A DNA stretch of 64,000 nucleotides from Yoonia sp. G8-12. Its GTDB lineage: Bacteria > Pseudomonadota > Alphaproteobacteria > Rhodobacterales > Rhodobacteraceae. Of the stretch, positions 43,091 through 51,401 are shown in pieces. Numbering within the stretch: position 1 is the first letter of the stretch; the number at the start of each line of letters is the position of its first letter. Position numbers and translations under genes: made by a program. The stretch lies in assembly GCF_038443675.1 (NCBI RefSeq), contig NZ_CP151762.1, positions 2,604,001-2,668,000 on the forward strand, given 5' to 3'. The notes under the pieces were generated by a model that did not search any database, was not told where the DNA came from, and saw only the letters and a list, made by a program, of their open reading frames with translations.

Positions 43091-44639
43091 GCCGCCTACC
43101 AGAATTTCACGCCGCGAAATGGGATGAGCCCGTCATCATGGAATTGGGCCGCCCCGGTGGGCGTGGTCAGATTTTCCCGAAACCGGAAAGCGAAATTGAG
43201 GCCGAAGTTGGCGCTGACCTGATCCCGGCCGGCATGGCCCGAAAAGATCGCCCTGCATTGCCGGAAATCACCGAGTTCGAGGCACAACGCCATTACCTGC
43301 ACCTGAGCCAGATGACTTTGGGCATGATGGGCGTCAGCCTTTTTGGCACTTGTACGATGAAATACAATTCCAAGACATCGGAATACGCCACTCTGCGCCC
43401 CGAGTTGGCCGAGGTTCACCCCTACCAGCACCCGGACACGCTGCAAGGTGTCATGGGGATTGTGCATGATTTCGATCACATGCTGCGCTCGCTCTCTGGC
43501 ATGGACCAGTTTATTTTTCAGGCGGGTGGCGGTGCTGATGCAGCCTACACCATGGCAATCGTCGCGCGTGCCTATTGGGCAGACCGGGGGATGCTGGACC
43601 AGCGGACCGAAATGGTTACGTCTATTCAGGCACACCCCTGTAATCCTGCGACGGCTGCTGCGGCTGGGTTCAAGGTTGTAAACCTCCCGCTAGAAGAGAA
43701 TGGTTACCCGTCGTTGGATGCCCTGAAGGCAGCTGTCAGCGACAAGACGGCCCTGATCATGATCAACAACCCCGATGACATGGGGATCTATAATCCTGAA
43801 ATCAAAGAATGGGTCCGTGTCGCGAAAGAGGCTGGTGCGCTGTGTTTCTATGACCATGCGAACTTTAACGGCGTTATGGGAAAACTGTCTGCCCGAGAAC
43901 TCGGGTTTGATGCCTGTATGTTCATGCTGCACAAAACGTTCGGCGCGCCAAAGGCCGGCGGTGGCCCCGCAGTGGGTGCATTCGGATGCTCTGACGAATT
44001 AGCCCCATACCTGCCCTGCCCCGTCGTGGCCAAGTCGGGTGACAAATACATACTGGACGAAGATCGTCCAAAGTCGGCGGGCAAAGTTCGTGAATTCTGG
44101 GGCAACATTCCACAAGTCGTCAAAGCCTACGCATGGGCGCGCGGCATGGGTGCAGAGGGTATCAACCTTGCGTCTGACATTTCCGTTGTTGCCAACAACT
44201 ACATGGACAAACGCCTGTCTGAAATTCCGGGCTTGGCCATTTCCAACCCCCATATTTCGGCCAACCGCATGGAAATGACACGCTGGTCGTTCGCCCCCTT
44301 TGCGAAGAAACCGGCATCGGAACAGTTGATTTCGCCAATCGCATGGCGGACTACGGCATCGACCCCTTCTGGATGAGCCACGAGCCGTGGATTGTCGCGG
44401 AGCCCTTCACGCCAGAGGCGGGCGAGCTGTGGTCAAAAGAAGACATTGATCTGTGGATTGACGTCATCGCCAAAATTGCGGACGAGGCCAGAACAGACCC
44501 CGAAATGGTCAAATCCGCGCCACACAACCAGCCTGTTGCACAGGTGAACGGTGACGTGTTCGAGGACCCCAAGAAGTGGGCCATGACATGGCGGGCGTAC
44601 CAACGCAAACTTGGCACGCCCGACGGATCAGGCGCTTAG
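43087..44639 (+). CDS. gcvPB: Glycine dehydrogenase (decarboxylating) subunit 2, frameshifted as sequenced
   Basis: It starts at ATG 43087 overlapping the gcvPA stop (ATGA). The PLP lysine is in FMLHKTFGAPKAGGGP. The frame breaks at the C5 run 44294-44298. With six C it reads SFAPLCEETGIGTVDFANRM and continues into MADYGIDPFWMSHEPWIV to the stop at 44639, about 517 residues. Without correction the protein loses its conserved C-terminus (SAPHNQPVAQVNGDVFEDP). The conserved downstream half shows the gene is functional. Confidence 0.87.
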
Positions 44640-44659
44640 ACGCCATGATCGCGGCGCCC

Positions 44660-45823
44660 CTAATCTGCCAAGACGGATACTCCCCTAAGGGAGGCGGTAG
44701 CGCGCTGGTCCAAAACCAGCTCGGCCGTCACCTTAGCCGTCATAGGGGCGCCGCTATATCCAACCCACGGGAACAACGCCATGTAGAAGCCCTTTGCAGA
44801 AGGCGTTTCACCCAAGATCGGGCGCCAGTCCGGTGTTCCGTTGACCCACGCCGTCCAGCTGCGCAACGCCTGCATCCGGCCAACCTGCGGCACGACGCCC
44901 GCAGCCATCGCCATGTTTCCGGTCAGGCTGGTCGGATCCGTGGCCAACGTTCCGTCAGCGCGTTTGGCAGCGGGCCAACCACCACCGATGATACATCCGC
45001 CGTTGGGCGCCTGTTTCAACGAAAGCTTTCCGGCAGCAGAATAAATCAAATGTGGGATCAACGGGGCAACGGGCTCTGTTACCGTGACCTGAAGCGGGAA
45101 ACCGTCGATATTGATCGTGAGGCCCAACATTCCCGCAACCTTACCCGCCGAAGCGCCAGCTGCGTTGACCACCTTGGGCGCGTGAAACGTGCCCTTGTCG
45201 GTGGTCACGGTATAGCCGCCATTCTCGGCCGCGATTCCCAACGCAGCTGTGTTCCGCAAAATGCAGACACCAGCCTTTTCAGCGCAGACCTGTATGGCCG
45301 GCATCACACGCAGGGTGTTCGCCTTACCTTCCATCGGACAAAATCCGCCGCCGATGGCCTTATCCGAGAGATAGGGCGCAATTTTGAACAATTCCGCGCG
45401 GTCCAGCACGTGGGTTTCCACCCCATGTTCGGCTTCAACGCGGGCCTTGCTTGCGATCAGCGCCATCTCGGCCTCGGTCTGCGCAACCACAATACCGCCA
45501 CCTGTTTTCACACTCAGGTCTTCGCCAGTGCGATCAGACAACCCCTGCCACAAGGTCAGGGACTCTTTCAGGAAGCCAAGACATGGACCATAAGCACGCG
45601 CCCAGTCTTCGCCGAAGCTGGCAAACTCGGGGTACTGAATTTGCAAATGCAGGCTGCCTGCATTGGCACCGGATGCCTGCGCACCAAGTTCACCTGCCTC
45701 CAGCAAGACAACCTCGACACCGGCCTCCGCAAGGTTCCACGCGGTCATCATTCCTGTGATGCCGCCACCGATCACGATCACATCTACTTTTTCATCTTCA
45801 ACACCGTCAAAGGACCACCTCAT
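44660..45823 (-). CDS. FAD-dependent amino acid oxidoreductase (DadA/glycine-oxidase-like)
   Basis: The protein has about 387 residues. The N-terminal VDVIVIGGGITGMMTAWNLA binds FAD, followed by ASGANAGSLHLQIQYPE and a C-terminal FPWVGYSGAPMTAKV. It resembles single-subunit D-amino-acid or secondary-amine dehydrogenases and is distantly similar to the gene at 53042. It lies antisense between gcvPB and a DapA gene. The ATG at 45823 shares bases with the DapA start on the other strand; a GTG about 14 codons later would avoid this. Confidence 0.83.
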   Translation of the reverse strand: MRWSFDGVEDEKVDVIVIGGGITGMMTAWNLAEAGVEVVLLEAGELGAQASGANAGSLHLQIQYPEFASFGEDWARAYGPCLGFLKESLTLWQGLSDRTGEDLSVKTGGGIVVAQTEAEMALIASKARVEAEHGVETHVLDRAELFKIAPYLSDKAIGGGFCPMEGKANTLRVMPAIQVCAEKAGVCILRNTAALGIAAENGGYTVTTDKGTFHAPKVVNAAGASAGKVAGMLGLTINIDGFPLQVTVTEPVAPLIPHLIYSAAGKLSLKQAPNGGCIIGGGWPAAKRADGTLATDPTSLTGNMAMAAGVVPQVGRMQALRSWTAWVNGTPDWRPILGETPSAKGFYMALFPWVGYSGAPMTAKVTAELVLDQRATASLRGVSVLAD

Positions 45824-46775
45824 GACCACAGCTCAATTCGCTGGTAGTTATACTGTTACCATCACGCCCTTTACCGAAGGGGGCGATGCCATTGATTATC
45901 CCGCATGGGAACGTTTTCTGGATTGGCAGCTCGAATGCGGCGTTCCAGGTATCATCATCCTGGGGACCACAGGCGAATTTCTGGCCATCACTGATCAGGA
46001 ACGCGCGGAATTCGTGGCCGCAACTGTGAAACACATCGCCGGCCGGATTCCTGTTCTGGTTGGGACAATGAACGCCTACACACCCAATGCGGTGCGCTAT
46101 TCCAAGCAAGCGCAAGACCTTGGCGCAGATGGCCTCATGATTGTTCCGCCCTATTATTACACACCGACCGAAGACGAGATTTACAATTACTACAAAGCCA
46201 TCTGCGAAGGCTGTGACCTGCCGATCATGGTTTATAACAATCCGTTCACGTCGCGGGTGGACATGAGCGCAAAGCTGGTTGGCAAGCTGACCAGAGACTT
46301 CCCGCAGATCCGCTACATCAAGGAAGCGTCGCAGCGCTGGGAGCGTATTCACGACATCATCGTCGAAAGCGACGGGGTGATGAATGTCTGGGCCGGCAGC
46401 CGTGTTCTGGAAAGCTACAAGCTGGGGGCAAAGGGCTATGTGAACCCCTATGGAAACTACATCCCCCGCGCCACAGTCAAGTTTGTGGAATGGGCCGAAC
46501 AAGGCCGCTGGGACGACGTACAAGCGGTGCAATCTGTGATTTCTGAATTTGATAAGATCATTACCGACGGGCATCCGCTTTACGGGCACCAGTGTTACTC
46601 CAAGGCGCTTGCCGCTGCGGCGGGTTATCCGGTCGGAGACGTGCGTGCGCCTATCACGACCTTTGCCTCGCTGGGTGCGGAAGGCGAAGAACGTGTCGCG
46701 AAGATGGTGCCTTTGATGGCGAAACTCGACCGCATCGTGGATGAGATCGAGGCCCGAGACGCCGCTGCTGCCTGA
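45822..46775 (+). CDS. DapA-family lyase (dihydrodipicolinate synthase-like), copy 1
   Basis: The protein has 317 residues. The class I aldolase residues are present: GTTGEF (49-54), Tyr138 in MVYNNP and the Schiff-base Lys167 in YIKEAS. AAAGGA lies 8 bases before ATG 45822. The family covers dihydrodipicolinate synthase, N-acetylneuraminate lyase and 2-keto-acid aldolases or deaminases; the catabolic setting favours a lyase or deaminase over lysine synthesis. Its promoter must lie within the antisense neighbour or in read-through from gcvPB. Confidence 0.85.
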   Translation: MTTAQFAGSYTVTITPFTEGGDAIDYPAWERFLDWQLECGVPGIIILGTTGEFLAITDQERAEFVAATVKHIAGRIPVLVGTMNAYTPNAVRYSKQAQDLGADGLMIVPPYYYTPTEDEIYNYYKAICEGCDLPIMVYNNPFTSRVDMSAKLVGKLTRDFPQIRYIKEASQRWERIHDIIVESDGVMNVWAGSRVLESYKLGAKGYVNPYGNYIPRATVKFVEWAEQGRWDDVQAVQSVISEFDKIITDGHPLYGHQCYSKALAAAAGYPVGDVRAPITTFASLGAEGEERVAKMVPLMAKLDRIVDEIEARDAAAA

Positions 46776-46777
46776 TA

Positions 46778-47539
46778 TCATCTGATATAGGCCGCGCCGT
46801 TAAGATCAATGGTTGCGCCCGTCAAATGGCGGGCGCGACCAGACGCGAGAAATACCGCAGTTTCGGCGATGTCAGATGGTGGCACCCATTCACCCATCGG
46901 CAGTGTCGCCGTAACGGCATCCACGCCACCTGTTTTTTCGGCACTGGCCACGGACATCTGTGTCCCCACGACGCCCGGTGCGATGACGTAGGCCAGTATG
47001 CCTTGTGCTGCGTAGTTACGTGCGACGGTTTTGGTCGCGGCCGAGATCGCAGCCTTTGATGCCGCGTAGGCAATCGCGCCTGGGTTGCTTGTCCCACGCG
47101 TTGATACCCAACTACCAATACCGATGATGGCCCCTTTTTCGCCGGTGTCGAGCCAGTCACGCACGGCATGACGCATCAATCGGGCGGGCGCAGACACGTT
47201 AACGGCGATTGCCTCGTCCCATACGGAATCCCATTCTTCAATCGGATCGCCGATCCCACCGGTCTGACGCATGATGCCTGCGTTGTTCACCAGAACATCA
47301 ATCCTGCCGTTTGCGGCGGCCTTGGCATGGTTCCAGAATGCATCAACCGCACTCATGTCGGTAAAGTCGGCCTGAATCAGGGTCGCCTTACCCTGCGTCG
47401 CAGCCGCGGCACCTGCTTTGTCGCCACCATAATGCGCAATGACATTTGCGCCAGCTGCGACCATGGCTTGCGCGGTTGCTGCGCCAATACCCTTGGACGC
47501 ACCTGTGACGATTACGTTTTTTCCTGTCAGATCATCCAT
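46778..47539 (-). CDS. SDR-family oxidoreductase (classical)
   Basis: The protein has 253 residues. Classical SDR features are TGASKGIGAAT (cofactor), NNAGIM, GSWVSTRG with the Ser, and YAASKAA (Tyr and Lys of YxxxK). The C-terminus HLTGATIDLNGA is usual. It starts 3 bp after the upstream OYE-family gene and is cotranscribed with it. It ends 2 bp from the convergent DapA gene. Substrate unknown. Confidence 0.88.
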   Translation of the reverse strand: MDDLTGKNVIVTGASKGIGAATAQAMVAAGANVIAHYGGDKAGAAAATQGKATLIQADFTDMSAVDAFWNHAKAAANGRIDVLVNNAGIMRQTGGIGDPIEEWDSVWDEAIAVNVSAPARLMRHAVRDWLDTGEKGAIIGIGSWVSTRGTSNPGAIAYAASKAAISAATKTVARNYAAQGILAYVIAPGVVGTQMSVASAEKTGGVDAVTATLPMGEWVPPSDIAETAVFLASGRARHLTGATIDLNGAAYIR

Positions 47540-47542
47540 ATT

Positions 47543-48643
47543 TCAGGTCCTTGTTACGAATGGTTTCCCCGCCAACGCGGGATTGCAGCGCGCATAGGGC
47601 GCCGGCAAGGTAATCTCTGCGCCCAATGCGACAGCGGCTTTCCATGGCCAGCGGGGATCCCACAACATGCCGCGTGCGAGAGCCACAAAATCGGCTTGCC
47701 CTGTGGCGACGATGGTTTCGGCCTGGACAGGATCAGTGATCTGGCCCACCGCCATGACAGGCATATCCGCCTCTCGCCGCAACGTTTCGGCAAACCTCAC
47801 TTGATAGCCCGGGCCGGTTGTAATGGACTGTCGCTGGTCCAATCCGCCAGAACTGACATCCACCGCGGCACATCCCAGCGCTTTGAGTTGTTTGGTGAAA
47901 GCGATAGAGCCCTCCATGTCCCAGCCACCCTCAATCCAGTCAATCGCCGACAGGCGCACAACAACGGGAAGATCTGCGGGAAACACTTCGCGAACTGCCG
48001 CAAAAACCTCGAGTGGATAGCGCATCCGGTTTTCGAGAGAGCCACCATATTTGTCGGTGCGCGTGTTGGTAATGGGTGACAGAAACTGATGCAGCAGATA
48101 GCCGTGCGCCACATGGATCTGGACGACGTCAAAGTCGGCGCGTGCTGCACGTTTTGCACTGTCTACAAAGGCCTCTTTGACGCGCGACAGCGCGGCGGCA
48201 TCCATTTCTTTCGGGGCTGGCCAACCGGGCAAGTAGGAAACAGCAGATGGTGCGATGGGGGTCCAGCCGCCCTCGCCTTCGATGAGGCCACCGCCTTCCC
48301 ATGGGGCGGACGTGCTGCCTTTGCGGCCTGCGTGGCTCAGTTGAATGCCAATGCGACTATTGCCGATAGATTTCATAAACGACACGATTTTGGCAAACGC
48401 CGCTTCGGTTTCGTCGTTGTACAAACCCGGGCAACCGGGTGTGATGCGCCCGTCTGGCTCAACTCCTGTCGCCTCCACAAAAATCAATCCTGAGCCGGAC
48501 ATTGCAAACTGCCCGAGATGGGCCTGATGCCAGGCGCCGGGTACACCGTTGGTCGCCGAGTACTGGCACATCGGTGCAACGACAATCCGGTTCGGGACGG
48601 TCACACCGTCTAAATCGAACGTTGAAAACAACTGGCTGGGCAT
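47543..48643 (-). CDS. Old Yellow Enzyme-family NADH:flavin oxidoreductase (YqjM-like)
   Basis: The protein has 366 residues from ATG 48643 (MPSQLFSTFDL). APMCQYSA carries the Cys/Tyr typical of thermophilic-like or YqjM OYEs, QLSHAGRKGS the FMN contacts, HVAHGYLLHQFLSP a substrate-binding His with tail, and LARGMLWDPRWP the phosphate site. It would reduce an activated C=C bond or an imine-like compound. It is first in the OYE-SDR operon, with two candidate IclR sites just upstream. Confidence 0.9.
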   Translation of the reverse strand: MPSQLFSTFDLDGVTVPNRIVVAPMCQYSATNGVPGAWHQAHLGQFAMSGSGLIFVEATGVEPDGRITPGCPGLYNDETEAAFAKIVSFMKSIGNSRIGIQLSHAGRKGSTSAPWEGGGLIEGEGGWTPIAPSAVSYLPGWPAPKEMDAAALSRVKEAFVDSAKRAARADFDVVQIHVAHGYLLHQFLSPITNTRTDKYGGSLENRMRYPLEVFAAVREVFPADLPVVVRLSAIDWIEGGWDMEGSIAFTKQLKALGCAAVDVSSGGLDQRQSITTGPGYQVRFAETLRREADMPVMAVGQITDPVQAETIVATGQADFVALARGMLWDPRWPWKAAVALGAEITLPAPYARCNPALAGKPFVTRT

Positions 48644-48701
48644 ATGGTTAGAACACCTTTCGAAATTGAGATTGATCCGCAACGCACTCGCGGTATAGGG
48701 T

Positions 48702-48735
48702 GTGCGTTATAGTAACGTTTGTGCGTTATTTGAAC
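48702..48735. promoter_or_regulatory. Tandem candidate IclR operators, sites 4 and 5
   Basis: GTGCGTTATAGTAAC (48702-48716) and GTGCGTTATTTGAAC (48721-48735) are direct copies 19 bp apart. They lie in the divergent promoter between the OYE operon and the isomerase-like gene. The close tandem copies make chance unlikely. Confidence 0.65.
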
Positions 48736-48771
48736 ACGACCCTGAAACCCTGACAAGTAGAAAGCTCGAAA

Positions 48772-49611
48772 ATGCCCAAACATCACGTCGCAGCCAGTAC
48801 ATTTCCCTTTTTGTATTCTCACAGCGGTCTTGATGCGCTCAAGCATCTGAAAACGCTGGGGTACGACACCTATGAGATGATGATATTCCCACCCCATTGC
48901 TGGCCTCGCGAACTAACCACAAAGGACCGCCGAGAATATAAGGCGTGGTTGAACGGTGAAGGCGGCAAGTTTTCCAGCTTTTGCTATCCCGCACTGGACA
49001 ACAACCCCAATAGTGTCGACCGCTTGATGCGCAAATACACACTTGATCGCTACAAAGAAGCGATTGATCTTTCCGCTGAATGGGAGTGCCCCTACGTTGT
49101 CGCGATCCCTGGCCCTGTGAACAGCCTGATCAACCCACCGCATGACTGGATGTTGAACTGGTTCATCGAAGGTATGCAGGAACTGGTCGTGTACGCCAAA
49201 GGGACAGGCGTCCAGCTTCTGCTTGAGAACGTGCCCTTCACCTACCTCCCCACAGTGCAAGACATGATTGACACAGCCAAACTGATCGGTCCGGAAATCG
49301 GCGTCAATTACGACATCTGCAATGCCGCCTATATCAAGGAAGATCCGGCAGACGGCATTCGTTTGTTGGGTGATTTGTGCAAGAACGTTCACATTTCGGA
49401 TTCTGGCTATGATGAATTCAAACACGAACGTCTCGGCACCGGGATCGTTGACCCTGCGCCAGTTGCCAAAGCCCTGGATGACATCGGCTATACGGGCGAA
49501 ACAGTGCTGGAGATCATCACAGATGCGCTCCAACCCGGTGCCGACCCTGATGGCGACATCCGCGCAAGCCATGACATTCTGGCCACAAACGGCTGGCAGG
49601 GCCTTACCTAA
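48772..49611 (+). CDS. Sugar phosphate isomerase/epimerase (xylose-isomerase-like TIM barrel)
   Basis: The protein has 279 residues of the AP-endonuclease-2/IolE-type barrel. LLENVPFTYLP carries the metal-binding Glu, VNYDICNAAYI an Asp, KNVHISDSGYDEFKHERLG the His/Asp pair and VLEIITDA the last Glu. Substrate not identifiable; members isomerise, epimerise or dehydrate sugars and inosose-like acids. It ends with a 4-bp overlap against the next gene. Confidence 0.82.
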   Translation: MPKHHVAASTFPFLYSHSGLDALKHLKTLGYDTYEMMIFPPHCWPRELTTKDRREYKAWLNGEGGKFSSFCYPALDNNPNSVDRLMRKYTLDRYKEAIDLSAEWECPYVVAIPGPVNSLINPPHDWMLNWFIEGMQELVVYAKGTGVQLLLENVPFTYLPTVQDMIDTAKLIGPEIGVNYDICNAAYIKEDPADGIRLLGDLCKNVHISDSGYDEFKHERLGTGIVDPAPVAKALDDIGYTGETVLEIITDALQPGADPDGDIRASHDILATNGWQGLT

Positions 49612-50366
49612 CCAAGACCTGCTTCGACAGGCAGGATCTGTCCGGTCATGCCTGTCGAAGCATCCGATGCCAGAAAATGCGCCGCATTCGCTACGTCTTG
49701 GGGCGTGGCGATCCGGCCAAGCGCCGTTTCCTCGGCCATGCCCCTCAAGACGTGTTCGGGGGAAAGGCCACCTTGCTGATGGCGCGCGCCGATGCGCGAC
49801 AGTAGCGCATCGGTTGCGACCGGCCCCGGCGCAAGGCCGTTAACGCGTATCCCGCGCGGCCCCAGATCAAGAGCCGCCGCCCGAATGATGCCCACAACGG
49901 CGTGTTTAGACGCTGTGTAGAGTGCCTGCTTAGGGTGCGCCCTGAACCCGTTGATGGATGCCATCGCGACAATCGCGGCATGCTTTGATCGTTCCAGCGC
50001 AGGTGCGAAGGCGCCAATCGTCGCCGCAACAGACCACGTATTGACCCGCATCACGTGATCCCATTCTGCACGATCCAGCGCATCGAGCCCGCGCCATTGC
50101 GGAACCACTCCAGCGTTTGCAACAACGATATCGACGGTACCAAGACTATTGGCTAGCACTGCAAGCGCATGGTCAGCCTCATCCGAGGAAAGGTCGAGTG
50201 GAACCGCCTGCCATTGCGCAGGTATTTCCGAACAAATGCGAGGCAAATCTACTGCAACTATTTTGGCTCCCGACGCTTCCAGACGCGTTCCAATTGCGCG
50301 CCCCAGCCCGCGCGCAGCGCCGGTTACAACGGCAACACGCCCGTGCAATGTTTGATCTTTGTTCAT
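49608..50366 (-). CDS. SDR-family oxidoreductase (classical)
   Basis: The protein has 252 residues. TGAARGLGRAIG binds the cofactor, VANAGVVPQW replaces NNAG, ASINGFRAHP provides the Ser and YTASKHAVVG the YxxxK. The C-terminus TGMTGQILPVEAGLG is usual. It is divergent from the hydroxyacyl-CoA-dehydrogenase-like gene across a candidate IclR site. Substrate unknown. Confidence 0.88.
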   Translation of the reverse strand: MNKDQTLHGRVAVVTGAARGLGRAIGTRLEASGAKIVAVDLPRICSEIPAQWQAVPLDLSSDEADHALAVLANSLGTVDIVVANAGVVPQWRGLDALDRAEWDHVMRVNTWSVAATIGAFAPALERSKHAAIVAMASINGFRAHPKQALYTASKHAVVGIIRAAALDLGPRGIRVNGLAPGPVATDALLSRIGARHQQGGLSPEHVLRGMAEETALGRIATPQDVANAAHFLASDASTGMTGQILPVEAGLG

Positions 50367-50419
50367 CTGCTTGGCCCCACATTCATTTACAACTTACGCA
50401 TTGATTTAAACGCACAGTT

Positions 50420-50434
50420 GTGCGTTATGTGAAC
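50420..50434. promoter_or_regulatory. Candidate IclR operator, site 6
   Basis: GTGCGTTATGTGAAC, 19 bp before the 50454 start codon and 53 bp from the divergent SDR start. A weaker inverted half (CGCACs on the other arm) lies just left of it at about 50400-50415. Confidence 0.6.
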
Positions 50435-50453
50435 AAATGCAAGGAAATCCAAA

Positions 50454-51401
50454 ATGCTGTTGAAAAAGTTCCCCATCGTAGTTCTTGGCGCAGGGTCCAT
50501 TGGCGTCGCATTTGCAGCCACACTGTCAGAAGCTGGCGCACCCGTCACCATAGTCGACCCTGACGCGGAAAGGCGCATGTCCATCCACACGATTCTGGCG
50601 CAGCAACGCGCCGCTATTGCCAAAGCTGGATTGGGACGAAGCGACCCCGCATCGGTTGAGATCGCAAGCAATGCTGATGATCATTTTTCCACTGCGGCAC
50701 TGGTCATTGAATGCGGCCCTGAAGACCTCGCAATCAAGCAAAGCATCTTCAAAGATATTTTGCAGAAAGTCGGGCCGGATGCGGTTGTTGCAACTGCGTC
50801 CTCGGCCATTACCATTTCGCGCATCGTTGCGGACGGCCACGATCAGGCGCGCTGCCTTGTCGCACATCCGGTCAATCCACCGTCGGTTCTGCGCGTCATA
50901 GAGCTCGTTCCGGCACAGGGAACAACCGATCAGACGATGGAAGCCGCAAAGCAGGTCTTTCAGGCCGCAGGGTTTGCGACCGTCGCCCTCGGCCATGAAA
51001 TCGAGGGGTTCGTGTTGAACCGTTTGCAAGGCGCTGTACTGCGCGAAGCATATCGTCTGGTCGAAGAGGGTGTTACCAATGTTGCCGGTATCGATGACAT
51101 CATGCGGCTGGGTCTTGGACCCCGCTGGGCCCTATCTGGTCCCTTCGAAACAGCAGAGCTCAATACCCCGGGTGGTATTCGCGCCCATGCCGACCGGATG
51201 GGCCCCGCGTATAAACGCATGGGCGAAGCACGCGGTGAAACCGTGGACTGGAACGACAATTTGGTCACGCAGGTCGTTGACGAACGCCGCGCGTTGCTGC
51301 GAGATGACCAGATTGCAGAGCGCGTCGCATGGCGGGCGCAAGCGGTCGCCAGCCTTGTGGCCACAAGAGACACACTTTTGAGAGAAACCAACGATGACTG
51401 A
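50454..51401 (+). CDS. 3-hydroxyacyl-CoA dehydrogenase-family protein (carnitine dehydrogenase/lambda-crystallin type)
   Basis: The protein has 315 residues. The Rossmann start VLGAGSIGVAFAATLSEAG is followed by ASSAITISRI and HPVNPPSVLRVIELVP, the family's catalytic His/Glu region, and NRLQGAVLREAYRLVEEG in the C-terminal helical domain. It oxidises a secondary hydroxyl with NAD; relatives act on L-carnitine, L-gulonate or hydroxyacyl groups. It starts a three-gene overlapping operon with the oxidase subunits. Confidence 0.85.
   Translation: MLLKKFPIVVLGAGSIGVAFAATLSEAGAPVTIVDPDAERRMSIHTILAQQRAAIAKAGLGRSDPASVEIASNADDHFSTAALVIECGPEDLAIKQSIFKDILQKVGPDAVVATASSAITISRIVADGHDQARCLVAHPVNPPSVLRVIELVPAQGTTDQTMEAAKQVFQAAGFATVALGHEIEGFVLNRLQGAVLREAYRLVEEGVTNVAGIDDIMRLGLGPRWALSGPFETAELNTPGGIRAHADRMGPAYKRMGEARGETVDWNDNLVTQVVDERRALLRDDQIAERVAWRAQAVASLVATRDTLLRETNDD

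Noticed and set aside
45822..46775. Biosynthetic dapA (lysine synthesis)
   Set aside because: The gene sits in a catabolic region with a second DapA-family gene and no lysine-pathway neighbours. Family membership alone does not support the biosynthetic role.
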